Shown: in pieces, positions 53,462 to 63,338 of the stretch
Layout of the letters: each line of letters starts with the position of its first letter
Position numbering within the stretch: position 1 is the stretch's first letter
From: JANXZS01 sp963797255
GTDB lineage: Bacteria > Acidobacteriota > Terriglobia > Terriglobales > Acidobacteriaceae
Assembly (NCBI GenBank): GCA_963797255.1
Contig: CAWCOV010000018.1
Location: forward strand, 1 to 64,000
Direction: 5' to 3'
Length of the DNA: 64,000 nucleotides
The notes under the pieces: generated by a model
The model's database searches: none
What the model was told of the DNA's origin: nothing
The model's input: only the letters and a program-made list of their open reading frames with translations
Translations under genes and position numbers: made by a program

Positions 53462-56400
53462 ATGAAACGACTTTCTTATCTTGTCCTGTCCTTCGCACTT
53501 CTCCTTACCGTCAATCTCGCCGCGCAAAACGCAGCCACAACGCCTCCCGATTGGGAAAACCCGCACGTTTTTGGCGTCAACAAGGAACCCGGCCGCGCAA
53601 CATTCACGCCGTTTCCAGACGAGTCATCCGCGACAGGAAAAGATCAGCCGTCGAAGTTTGTCGAGTCACTCAACGGCAAGTGGAAGTTTAACTGGGTCAA
53701 GAGCCCTGATCTTCGCCCTGTTGACTTCTATAAGCCCGACTTCGATGTCAGTTCGTGGAAGGAAATTCCCGTTCCGTCGAACTGGGAAATGCAAGGGTAT
53801 GGCACGCCAATTTATACGAACATTACGTTTCCATTTAAGCGCGACGCCCCACGCGTGACGGGCACACCCGATGATCACTCGTGGACTGCGTACGCCCAAC
53901 GTGATCCTGTCGGCTCCTACCGCCGCGAGTTCACCATTCCCGACTCGTGGAACGGGCGCGAGACCTATCTGTTATTCGGCGGCGTGAACTCAGCGTTTTA
54001 CGTTTGGATCAATGGTCAGAAAGTCGGATACAGCCAGGACAGCCGCATGACGTCCGAGTTCAACATCACCAAATATCTTAAAGCCCGGCAATAACCTGAT
54101 CGCGGTCGAAGTGTATCGGTGGTCCGACGGTAGCTACATGGAGGATCAGGATTTCTGGCGGATGAGCGGCATCTTCCGCGACGTGGCACTCCTCTCCCGC
54201 GCCCCTCTCCACATCCGTGACTTCCAGGTGAAGACGCCTTTCGACAGCGCGTACGAAAACTCCACGTTCAAACTGCACGTGAGCGTGCAGAATGTGGGCA
54301 ATGGCAACGGCGCAGCCTCAATGGAAACGAAACTGCTCGATGCTGCCGGAAAGCAAGTATTCAAGACAGTCTCAAGCGTAAAAGTTCCCTCGGGGAAAGA
54401 CGCCGTTATTGATTTGCAGCAGGCGGTGAAAAGTCCGAATAAGTGGTCCGCGGAAATTCCTTACCTCTATCAGTTGATCATCACGTTGAAGGATTCCAAG
54501 GGTGGAGTCATTGAAGTTATTCCCTGGAACGTTGGATTCAAGCAGTCCGAGATAAAGGGCGATCAGATTCTCTTCAACGGCAAAAAGCTGATCATCAAGG
54601 GGGTGAACCGTCATGAATTCGATCCGGATTCCGGCCAAGTCATCTCGCGCGAGTCGATGATCCAGGACATCAAGCTCATGAAGCAGAACAACATCAACGC
54701 TGTTCGCACCTGCCACTACCCCAACGTGACGGAATGGTACGATCTCGCCGACAAGTATGGTCTCTACATCCTTGACGAGGCGAACGTTGAGTCTCACGGC
54801 TACGGCTCCGGTGAAAAGCAAGTCATCTCCGACGGCGAAGACTTTCGCGATGCGACTGTCGATCGCCTGAGACGCACGATCGAACGCGATAAGAATCATG
54901 CCTCCGTTATCGGATTCTCAATGGGCAACGAGGCCGGCTTCGGAGCAAACTTCATCGCCGCAAAACAATGGGCCAACACGAATCACCCGGAGTTCTTCAT
55001 CATTTACGAGCCGGCAAATAGCGTTCACGGCGACGCGCTTTCACCCATGTATACGAAGCCCCAGAACACCGTGTCGTACTACAACACATACGGCAAGGGA
55101 CGCCCTTTCTTCGAGATTGAGTACGCGCACGCCATGGGGAACAGTACCGGGAACTTCCAGCAGTATTGGGACATTGTCGATTCGCAACCGTGGGCGCATG
55201 GCGGCTTTATTTGGGACTGGGTCGACCAGGGCATCCGCAAAAAGGGAACTAACGGGAAAGAGTTCTGGGCCTACGGAGGAGATTTCGGCGATAAACCGAA
55301 CGACGACAACTTCTGCACAAATGGTCTCGTTCTGCCTGATCGCACCATGCATCCCGGACTACTCGAAGTAAAGAAGTCGTACTCCAGTATCAAGGTAGAT
55401 CCCGTTGACCTCGTAAACGGCAAAGTTCGAATCCGCAATAAATACAACTTCCTCAGCCTCGGCTTCGTTCAGGGTTTCTGGTCGCTGGAAGAGAATGGCA
55501 AAAAGATTCAGGGTGGCGATGTTGCGGTTGGCGATCTGCAACCTGGCATGGCGAAGGAAGTCACCCTCGATCTGAAGCAGCCGACAATCACCCCCGGAGC
55601 GGAGTATTTCCTGACCGTCAGCTTTGGCCTTGCGCAGGACGAACCGTGGGCTGCGAAGGGGCACAACGTTGCTTGGGATCAGTTCCAGGTTCCGTTCCAG
55701 GCAGCACCCGCGCCGTCACGGCCCGTGGAGAATCTCGCCGCCATTAAATTGGCCGAGATTCCGGATTCACTGGTCATTTCGAATGAAGCTTTTTCAGTCG
55801 CGATCGACAAGAAATCAGGCTCAATCTCCTCGTATAACGTGGGAGGCAGGGAACTGCTGACCTCGCCGTTGGAGCCGAACTACTGGCGTGCTCCTACTGA
55901 TAATGATCGCGGAAATCAAATGCCGCGGAGACAGGCAATATGGAAGATCGCGGCCGTAGCTCGCGAGACGACCAGTGTCGAAGGAGTGCAGGTATCTCCG
56001 AACGTAGTGAAAGTGACGGCCATTTCCACTTTGCCCGCAGGCAAGTCGACGCAACAGTACGTGTACACAATCTACGGCGATGGGTCTGTCGAAGTGGAAA
56101 GTTCATTCAAAGCCGGCGAGGGCACAATCCCCGACCTGCCGCGATTCGGCATGCAGATGAGCGTGAACGGTGCACTGCGAAATGTCGAGTGGTACGGGCG
56201 TGGTCCGCAAGAGAACTACTGGGACCGCAATCTCGGTGCCGCCGTCGGCATCTACAAGGACAAGGTCGATAACCTCTGGTTCCCCTATATCGCGCCGCAG
56301 GAAACCGGTAATCGCACCGACATTCGATGGGTCTCTTTCACTGATGATCAAGGGGTCGGCTTGAAGGCGACAGGGCTTCCTCTGCTGAACTTCAGCGCGT

Positions 56401-56627
56401 GGCCTTTCCCTATGACAGAACTCGAACGCGGCAAGTGGCCCGTCAAAACGGGGCATAGGCATCCTTCCGAAATCGTCCATTCAGACGACATCACGGTCAA
56501 TCTGGATTACCGTCAGATGGGCGTTGGCGGCGACGATAGCTGGGGCGCTCCAATTCACAAGGAATTTTCATTGCCCGCCACCCAGTACGAATACAAATTC
56601 CGGCTTGAGCCCATCACAAGCCGTTAA
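53462..56627 (+). pseudogene. GH2 beta-galactosidase interrupted by a one-base frameshift
   Basis: Two abutting frames together make a complete LacZ-type beta-galactosidase of about 1054 residues. The first (53462-54094) has a signal peptide (LVLSFALLLTVNLAAQ) and the sugar-binding domain, ending FNITKYLKARQ-stop. Dropping one base at the A-run or G near 54080-54083 restores LKPGNNLIAVEVYRWSDGSYM, the conserved join to the second frame. That part carries the acid/base Glu in SMGNEAGFG (codon 54930) and the nucleophile Glu in EIEYAHAMGNS (codon 55119), then the C-terminal beta-galactosidase domains. All other motifs are intact, so a recent mutation, an assembly error or frameshifting are all possible. 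Confidence 0.85.
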
Positions 56628-56641
56628 CCAATTCCTGCCGC

Positions 56642-56675
56642 GTTGTCATGGGGCGTTTTTTTGCCTCATGACAAC
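56642..56675. repeat. Hairpin with the T-run inside its loop
   Basis: GTTGTCATGGGGC (56642-56654) pairs with GCCTCATGACAAC (56663-56675) over 13 positions including one G-U; the 8-nt loop is GTTTTTTT. It starts 14 bp after the GH2 stop. The stem is terminator-like but the T-run is in the loop rather than downstream, so its role is unclear. Confidence 0.6.
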
Positions 56676-56726
56676 CCTGCAGTCCCGCGGAAAACACTCA
56701 AGACCACCATCGTCAGGAGCCCAACG

Positions 56727-57716
56727 ATGTACAGATTGGTTGCATCACTCGCACTCCTTGGAATCTCCTGCACGCTGAATGGCCAGGCCGCAACACCCAC
56801 TCCGGTGCCTTCCACTTCAGCAACGCTTCCTGGCAAAGGATTAGCTCAGCACGACTTTCTGTACGCCGGAGAATCCAAGAGCCGCAGAATTTTTATCGTC
56901 CGCCACGGCGAGATCGTCTGGACTTACAACGACCCTGGCGGCAAAGGCGAAATCAGCGATGCCGTCATGCTTTCCAATGGCAACATCCTCTTCGCGCACC
57001 AGTTCGGCGTCACCCTCATCAATCCTGAAAAGAAGGTGATATGGAAATACGACGCCCCGGCGGGACAGGAAGTTCACACGGCCATGCCTATCGGAAAAGA
57101 TCGCGTGCTGTTCGTGCAGAACGGCGATCCGGCACTCGTACGAGTCGTAAACATCGTGACCGGCGCAACCGAAAAGGAATTCAACATCCCAACAAAAATG
57201 CCGCCCAGCACCCACGGACAAATTCGCCACGCGCGATTGACTGCCGACGGAACGCTGATGATTGCGCACATGGACTTGAACAAAGTTGCTGAGTACGACT
57301 TCAACGGCAAAGAACTTTGGTCCTTCCCCGCCACGGTGCCCTGGGGAGTAACTCCACTGGCCAATGGAAATGTTTTGATCACGGACCGCACCGGTGTGCG
57401 CGAAGTCACCCGCCGAGGAGAGTCTGTGTGGACGTTCAGCCCCTCGGACACACCAGCCTACCCATTTGCCAGCCTGCAGCAGGCCTGGAGACTGCCGAAC
57501 GGCAACACAGTGGTCAACAACTGGGTGAATGAATGGAGCACGTCACCCGAGAATCGCATTGGAACCTTGCAACTGCTGGAGTTGACGCCGGCGAAACAAG
57601 TTGTCTGGGTTCTGAATTCGTGGACCCCACCGACGGATCTCGGCCCGGCTACGACTATTCAGTTTCTTGACCAGCCCTCTGCCGCAGAAGACGTGCACTT
57701 CGGCCCGATTCATTAG
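56727..57716 (+). CDS. Exported beta-propeller protein
   Basis: A 329-residue protein with a signal (MYRLVASLALLGISCTLNGQA). The rest is a series of short PQQ-like or arylsulfotransferase-like blades: RIFIVRHGEIVWTYNDPG, VMLSNGNILFAHQFGVTLI, KKVIWKYDAPAGQEVHTA, GKELWSFPATVPWGVTPLANGNVLI and ESVWTFSP. No catalytic signature is clear, so a binding or structural role in sugar uptake is the cautious reading. GGAG lies 8 nt before the ATG at 56727; the longer frame from 56643 runs through the hairpin and is not used. It may be transcribed with the GH2 gene. Confidence 0.75.
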   Translation: MYRLVASLALLGISCTLNGQAATPTPVPSTSATLPGKGLAQHDFLYAGESKSRRIFIVRHGEIVWTYNDPGGKGEISDAVMLSNGNILFAHQFGVTLINPEKKVIWKYDAPAGQEVHTAMPIGKDRVLFVQNGDPALVRVVNIVTGATEKEFNIPTKMPPSTHGQIRHARLTADGTLMIAHMDLNKVAEYDFNGKELWSFPATVPWGVTPLANGNVLITDRTGVREVTRRGESVWTFSPSDTPAYPFASLQQAWRLPNGNTVVNNWVNEWSTSPENRIGTLQLLELTPAKQVVWVLNSWTPPTDLGPATTIQFLDQPSAAEDVHFGPIH

Positions 57717-57843
57717 TCAGCACCGATCGCGGTCTTGAGAGCTATCAATCGAGGGCGTAATTTGAATCAGGCTTGAAACTCCATTGCGCCAAAAGATAGA
57801 CAGCCAGAAAAGCTGCTATAAATCTTCTGTGCTGAATCAGCAG

Positions 57844-59124
57844 ATGGAAAGCGATGCGCTTCTGAAGAAGCAATTGCGGCGGCGCTGGCTGTATCTTCTG
57901 CCTGCAGTCTTCGTCACGTATAGTCTTGCCTATCTTGACCGCGCGAATTATGGATTCGGCGCCGCCGCAGGACTCGCCCAAACCCTCAACATCAGCGGTT
58001 CTCGCTCGGCATTGTTGGGTTCGCTCTTTTTCCTGGGATACTTCCTGTTTCAAGTTCCGGGTGTCGCTTATGCACGGCGCAAGAGCGTAAGTCGGCTCGT
58101 CTTTTATTCCCTCATCTGTTGGGGTCTTTTGGCAGCGCTCACCGGCGTCATCCACCAATTCTGGCTGCTTGCGCTGGATCGGTTGCTTTTGGGGGTAGCG
58201 GAAAGTCTCATCTTTCCTGCCATGCTCATCTTGCTCACCAACTGGTTCACCCGGGCAGAGCGATCCCGCGCAAACACGATACTCATCCTCGGGAATCCGA
58301 TCACGGTTCTGTGGATGTCCGCTGTCACCGGGTACCTGATAAAGGCCGTCGGTTGGCAAATGGCATTCATCATTGAGGGACTACCTTCGGTCTTATGGGC
58401 CTTCTTTTGGTTCCTAATAGCTCGCGATCGCCCGGAAGAAGTCTCATGGCTGGATCAACGCTCGTGCGAAGAATTGAAAATCGCTCTGGCAGCAGAAGAG
58501 GTCAAAATCACGCACACGCCAAATTTCACTGCGGCGTTGCGCCTGACCAGTGTTCGCTTGCTGTGCATACAGTTCTTCTGCTGGAGTGTAGGTCTCTACG
58601 GCTTCGTGATATGGCTTCCTACAATCATTCAAGCCGGGGTCGTTCAGGGCATTGAGACGGTGGGACTGCTGAGTGCGGTTCCTTATCTGCTCGCAATTAT
58701 CCTGATGCTCCTTGTCGCGCATGCCTCCGATCGGACGCTCAGGCGCAAGCGCTTCGTATGGCCATTTCTGTTGTTGTCGGGCGTGGCGCTCTTCGGTTCC
58801 TACATAATGGCATCCCACAGTTTCTGGTGGGCGTATGGATTTCTCATCCTCGCAGGTGGCTGCATGTACGCGCCGTACGGCCCTTTCTGGGCCATCATTC
58901 CAGAGATGCTGCCGCGAAACGTAGCTGGTGAAGTATTAGCGCTCGTAAACAGCTTCGGCGCACTCGGCGCATTCACTGGTTCCTGGCTGGTCGGATTACT
59001 TCAGGCTCTCACCCACAACTCCCGCGCGGGTTTTCTGCTCATGTCCGTTTCTCTGATCGTTTCCGGCGCAATCATTCTTTGCCTGCGCCCGCTCAAGTCA
59101 GACTCACGAGTCGCGACGGAATAG
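57844..59124 (+). CDS. MFS transporter of the anion:cation symporter family
   Basis: A 426-residue, 12-helix transporter. FVTYSLAYLDRANYGFGAAAG in helix 1 and RLLLGVAESLIFPAMLILLTNWFTRAERSRAN after helix 4 are the hallmarks of the ACS family (glucarate, galactonate, hexuronate, phthalate and tartrate permeases). It likely imports a sugar acid or similar organic anion released by the neighbouring hydrolases. I prefer ATG 57844; a TTG at 57784 would add 20 polar residues without a ribosome-binding site. Convergent with the rhamnosidase gene. Confidence 0.9.
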   Translation: MESDALLKKQLRRRWLYLLPAVFVTYSLAYLDRANYGFGAAAGLAQTLNISGSRSALLGSLFFLGYFLFQVPGVAYARRKSVSRLVFYSLICWGLLAALTGVIHQFWLLALDRLLLGVAESLIFPAMLILLTNWFTRAERSRANTILILGNPITVLWMSAVTGYLIKAVGWQMAFIIEGLPSVLWAFFWFLIARDRPEEVSWLDQRSCEELKIALAAEEVKITHTPNFTAALRLTSVRLLCIQFFCWSVGLYGFVIWLPTIIQAGVVQGIETVGLLSAVPYLLAIILMLLVAHASDRTLRRKRFVWPFLLLSGVALFGSYIMASHSFWWAYGFLILAGGCMYAPYGPFWAIIPEMLPRNVAGEVLALVNSFGALGAFTGSWLVGLLQALTHNSRAGFLLMSVSLIVSGAIILCLRPLKSDSRVATE

Positions 59125-59172
59125 CCTTACACGTTGTAAGTATCCCGCCGCGAGAGCGCGACTTTTAGAGCA

Positions 59173-62100
59173 CTATTTCTTAGCAGTCTTCATCACCACC
59201 ACAGGACCAAGAAGCCCCGACGGCAGCAGTGGAGAATCCGCTTTATACGGATGGATCACAGTGAACGTCACCTTAGTTGCGTTCGGCTGCTGATCGCCAA
59301 TCATACGATTCACCCACGCATTCGCGACTTTGATAGACACTTCATTAGCCCCGGGCTTCAGCGCAGTCGTGACGTCGACACGGTAAGGCGTGTGCCATAC
59401 AACGCCAACAGCTTTGCCGTTCACCGTAACTTCCGCGAGGTTCTTCACAGCGCCCAGATCAATCCAGATCTTCTCTCCTGGGTTGAACCAACTCGCCGGC
59501 GCATCGATGGTCTTCGTGTAAGTGCCAAGACCGCTGAAGTAGCGAATCCCGGCATCGGAGTTTTCGCTCCATGATGTGAGTTTGTCGAGAGTCGCCGTGG
59601 CTGGCGCACCGCGACCAGCTTGGAAGCTCACGTTCCATGGTCCTTCAACCGTCGCGAGCGCCGTTTCTGTCGAGGCAGGAACCGTTACGGATGTCGAAGT
59701 TGCAGGTTTGCGGAACACGACAAAGACCGTGCCCCACGGTTCCAGCTTCAGGGGGACAGTGGTCTTGCCGTCGGCGATGGAGTAACTGGCCGGTTCGCTC
59801 AAGCCGGTTTCTGCATGCCACAACTCGGCTTGCTTCCCTTCAATGCGGAACGTCGCATTCACACTCTGTCCATGCACGCTGCGGTTGTCGACGTAGTAGA
59901 TGTCGCCATCCGGCAGCTTGCGATGCACGAACAGCATGTCGGTATCGGCCTCTGGCTTGTTGTAGTCAAAGTCCGGAGCAAGCTTTAGTTTGAGCATCGC
60001 CTCCGCGACCGTTTGCCCGGCATAAACCTTGCCTTTTCCAACGGAATGTTCTCCCGTTCCGTCGCCGAAGAGTTGCGTTGACAACTTCTGGAATTCCGCC
60101 TTGTCGTCCGAAAGACTTGGGTCGCCAACCGGCTTGGGTCCTGCGATCGTCGCTCCATCCTCCGCAAGTTTATGCAGGGCGCGAAGCACCGGCAAAGACA
60201 TCTGCTTGCTGTTTGGATCAAGGCCAAGCACGCGATAGCTCATGCCACTGCTCGTTACAACGTTGCCGTCCTTCACCGACAGCATATGAATCAGGCCATC
60301 GGCGTTAATGTAGTCGAAACCGTATCCCGCCGGAACATTGGGATTATTGTTTGCGAACAATGAAGTCAGGTTGTCATCTTCACCGTAGTAGTAGATAAAG
60401 TCCGCAGCAAAACGGCCTTGCTGCAGCATGAAAGAACTGCGCGCCAGGTAGTTGATCCACGGTGCCGCCTGTTGCGCCCACGTTTCGTTGCGCGTGAACC
60501 ACTGCCCGAATGGTCCTAATCCAAGTCCCGGAACTTTGCCAATAAGTGGTTGATGGACGGAGCAGTGAATCACGAAACGGTTCACGCCTTCAGCGAGTTC
60601 TTTGTCCGCCGTAGGTTTAAGCGTAGCGGGAGACCAAGCCCATGGAGCCAATGCCGCCGTCATCGATTCGGCGGCGGTAAGGTTCTGGCCGTAGATATGG
60701 GCAACGCTGGCAGACTCGCGTATGTCCGCATTCGCACCCGGAAGATCCTTGTTCACGCCCGGAGTCTGCGTCCACATGGCAGACATGGGAACCTCGTTCA
60801 GCTTCTTTACCTCCATGCCATCTCCGACAAAGGCGCGCCTTGCTTCATGCGACTCACCGTAATGCCCAAGACCGTGCTCGTGAAGTGAAGCCTGTATCTG
60901 TCCGTAGTGTTCATTGGCAATCAGGTCCGAGATCGTCTTGCGAAGATCCCAAAGAAACCGGTCACTGGCCTCTGACGATTGAACAATGTGACCAGTAAGC
61001 ACCGGTATCCACGGGATCAGACTGTATCCACGATCTTTTTTGAATTGCTCGATCATGTCGTCAGTCCAGTTCTGCGAACCAGCTTCCCAGCTATCCGTAA
61101 TGACAAACTTCAGGCCTCGTTTCCCCATCCACTCGTCGCCCAGTGTGCTGTGATACTGGCCCAGATACGCATCCATGTAGTTCTTCACATAGGTGCGGTT
61201 GAGCTTGTCGACTTCAAGGCCCGTAGCCTCTGCGGAAGCGGGATGATTGCTGATGCCGATCAGCGAGTAGCCCAGCCGGACGATCGTCCAGTGTCCTGCA
61301 GGGGGCGTCCACTCGAGTTTGCCGTCCTTGCTCATTTTTGAGGTCAGGTCAACAACGCTTGACTTGTCGATGACGTCAGCCGGAGCAGCCGGCGGAGTCG
61401 CCAGGGAAGCTAGATTCGATTGTGGAATGAAGGCAGCTTTCTCCGGAAAGCGATTCACGCGAGCGCCCGGATAGAGAACGAGTTCCGCGACGCGTACCAT
61501 GCCCGCTTTATCGGTCTGCGTAGGAACAAAATCCACATCGAGTTGAGCGGCGGCCTTTGCCGGTTTGAACGTGACACGGAAAAAACGTGCGGTGACCGGC
61601 GGAAATGAATTGGTAAAGCCAACGGCATTTAATTCGATGTGAGCAACTTGCCGAAACGTCTTGCCATCATCACTAGCTTCAAGATCGCGCCCGCTCTCAC
61701 CAAAGCCCCGGAACATCGTCATAGGATCGAAGCTGCCGCCGTTAATGTACGTGATCCCCTGGATCGATGTCGGTTTCGGAAATTCGTAGAGGATCCACGA
61801 CGTTTCGCCATTCGGGGCGGCAGGGAATTCCACTCCATGGATGAAGTCGCCATCGCTCAAGGCCGCGGCATCAATACTGCCTGCACTTGTGGTGATCTTG
61901 GGGTTGAGTGCCGCAGCGGCAACGTCGGTGTCGGGTACGCGATAGGCAATCACCGCGCTGTCAGCATAAAACTCAAGCCCCTTGAGAGGATCGCCTTCGC
62001 TGGGCAAATCATGGTTGCCCATGTTCTGGAATGCGCCAGTGTTCGCGGGAGGATGCGGAAGCACACCGGAAAACGGCTTGCCTCCTTCTACGTGCGTCTC

Positions 62101-62550
62101 GCTCCAAACATACTTCTTCATCCCCTCGCTCGGCTTCACCCACGGGCCGCCGGTCTCGCTCCATCCCGGGGAACCAGCGATAGCTTCTTCCATCCCGAGT
62201 TGATCTGCCAATTTGGTGGCGTAAAGAAAAGTGTCTTTCCAATCAGGAGTCATGTACGCCAGGCGATGTTCCACCACCTGCGGCGTGCCGAGTGCCGCGT
62301 CAAAATTCTGGAACCCGCCAATCCCAATGCTGTGCATCCATTCCAGATCCAACTGGATGCCTTCCTTCGTAACATTGCCGTTCAGCCAATGCCACCAGAC
62401 CCGCGGCCGCGCCCCGTTGGGCGGATTTTCAAAGCCACTCTTTAAAGTGTCTCCGCCGTTTTGCGCAAGCCCCGGGTTCGACCCCATGGATAGAAACAAC
62501 ACGCCCACTGCTACAAGTGCCTTGCACGTACATGCCATGATCTTGCTCAT
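59173..62550 (-). CDS. Secreted GH106-like alpha-L-rhamnosidase
   Basis: A 1125-residue exported glycosidase. Signal peptide after MSKIMACTCKALVAVGVLFLSMG. Family markers are PRVWWHWLNGNVTKEGIQLDLEWM, GGFQNFDAALGTPQVV, AGSPGWSETGGPWVKPSEGMKKYVWSE, an F5/8-type discoidin-like stretch (GITYINGG...), the TIM-barrel segments KFVITDSWEAGSQNW and HYGESHEARRAFVGDGMEV, and a C-terminal beta-sandwich with the WNVSFQAGRG and IWIDLGAVKNLAEVTVNGK phrases. Catalytic Glu residues probably lie in DSWEAGS and GESHE. The start at 62550 has GGAGA 8-9 nt upstream; the upstream ATG at 62565 contains that site. It targets rhamnose in pectin (RG-I/II) or glycosides. Confidence 0.85.
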   Translation of the reverse strand: MSKIMACTCKALVAVGVLFLSMGSNPGLAQNGGDTLKSGFENPPNGARPRVWWHWLNGNVTKEGIQLDLEWMHSIGIGGFQNFDAALGTPQVVEHRLAYMTPDWKDTFLYATKLADQLGMEEAIAGSPGWSETGGPWVKPSEGMKKYVWSETHVEGGKPFSGVLPHPPANTGAFQNMGNHDLPSEGDPLKGLEFYADSAVIAYRVPDTDVAAAALNPKITTSAGSIDAAALSDGDFIHGVEFPAAPNGETSWILYEFPKPTSIQGITYINGGSFDPMTMFRGFGESGRDLEASDDGKTFRQVAHIELNAVGFTNSFPPVTARFFRVTFKPAKAAAQLDVDFVPTQTDKAGMVRVAELVLYPGARVNRFPEKAAFIPQSNLASLATPPAAPADVIDKSSVVDLTSKMSKDGKLEWTPPAGHWTIVRLGYSLIGISNHPASAEATGLEVDKLNRTYVKNYMDAYLGQYHSTLGDEWMGKRGLKFVITDSWEAGSQNWTDDMIEQFKKDRGYSLIPWIPVLTGHIVQSSEASDRFLWDLRKTISDLIANEHYGQIQASLHEHGLGHYGESHEARRAFVGDGMEVKKLNEVPMSAMWTQTPGVNKDLPGANADIRESASVAHIYGQNLTAAESMTAALAPWAWSPATLKPTADKELAEGVNRFVIHCSVHQPLIGKVPGLGLGPFGQWFTRNETWAQQAAPWINYLARSSFMLQQGRFAADFIYYYGEDDNLTSLFANNNPNVPAGYGFDYINADGLIHMLSVKDGNVVTSSGMSYRVLGLDPNSKQMSLPVLRALHKLAEDGATIAGPKPVGDPSLSDDKAEFQKLSTQLFGDGTGEHSVGKGKVYAGQTVAEAMLKLKLAPDFDYNKPEADTDMLFVHRKLPDGDIYYVDNRSVHGQSVNATFRIEGKQAELWHAETGLSEPASYSIADGKTTVPLKLEPWGTVFVVFRKPATSTSVTVPASTETALATVEGPWNVSFQAGRGAPATATLDKLTSWSENSDAGIRYFSGLGTYTKTIDAPASWFNPGEKIWIDLGAVKNLAEVTVNGKAVGVVWHTPYRVDVTTALKPGANEVSIKVANAWVNRMIGDQQPNATKVTFTVIHPYKADSPLLPSGLLGPVVVMKTAKK

Positions 62551-62623
62551 TTTGTCGTTCTCCATGTGGGTTGGAACAAATTCCGCTAATTCGATTGCAA
62601 GTTGCTATTCCGTCCTTTATTCG

Positions 62624-63025
62624 TCAGCCACGAAGGTCCAGTTCGATGGCGTCGATCAACGGAACGAGCCATTCAAGAAGCGCCTGGTGCGCCGGGTTCT
62701 GGACATACGCATCCAATGCTGCCTGGTCTTTGAATTGCATCAAGCCACCAAAGGTATAGCCCTTCCCTCGTGGAGAAATGTTCTGTCCCACATGCATTTG
62801 AATCAGTCCGGGGATCGTACCTTTGAACGCTGCAATTTCCTTCGCCGCCCTCTCCTTCTGGGCATCGACCGTTCCCGGCTTCCACTGAAATGCAAATATA
62901 TGGAAGACAGTTTGTGACTCACCCTCGGCCTTTACGTCCTTCGATGAAAAAAGAGGCAAGAGCGGAGCGGCTACGGCTGCAGCACTCCCGACCCGCAGCA
63001 ACATACGGCGCGTGAACTTTACCAT
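62624..63025 (-). CDS. Exported Dabb-domain (stress-responsive alpha/beta barrel) protein
   Basis: A 133-residue protein whose body is one Dabb ferredoxin-like barrel: TVFHIFAFQWKPG at the start, IPGLIQMHVGQN, GYTFGGLMQFKDQAALDAYVQNPAHQAL at the end. The N-terminus FTRRMLLRVGSAAAVAAPLLPLF looks like a Tat or Sec signal, unusual for this mostly cytoplasmic family. The ATG at 63025 has AGAGGA 8 nt upstream and is preferred over 63085. It lies 58 bp upstream of the rhamnosidase on the same strand, so the two may be co-transcribed. Function unknown. Confidence 0.85.
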   Translation of the reverse strand: MVKFTRRMLLRVGSAAAVAAPLLPLFSSKDVKAEGESQTVFHIFAFQWKPGTVDAQKERAAKEIAAFKGTIPGLIQMHVGQNISPRGKGYTFGGLMQFKDQAALDAYVQNPAHQALLEWLVPLIDAIELDLRG

Positions 63026-63338
63026 AGGAATTTTCCTCTCGAGGTTGGCGATATGGAGTTTTTGAACAGAGAAGGGAACTAACAACGATCCAGCTGCAAC
63101 AACCCTCTTAGATTACGTTCCCTTTTACTGAAAGAACTATACTGCGTTCGATTGGTCCTATGTGTTTTGATGGCGGCGTCCCCCACAAGAGTCTAGATAG
63201 AAAAGCTCGCCCACTCACAAATTTCAGATTTGAATCTACGGACCTGCAATTCAGGAAGGGAATAATTCAACTGTTTGTGAGTGCAGGCACTGGTAACTTG
63301 GGTCTGCATTGAACCGGAATGTAAATAGGAGACCGCCC
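63026..63338. other. Divergent intergenic region
   Basis: About 310 bp between the Dabb gene and the SMP-30 gene, partly AT-rich (63100-63300). I see no operator palindrome or coding frame; promoters for both directions must lie here. The AGGAG at 63327-63331 serves the next start. Confidence 0.4.

Noticed and set aside
61639..62445. 268-codon plus-strand ORF
   Set aside because: Antisense to the GH106-like gene; no family features.
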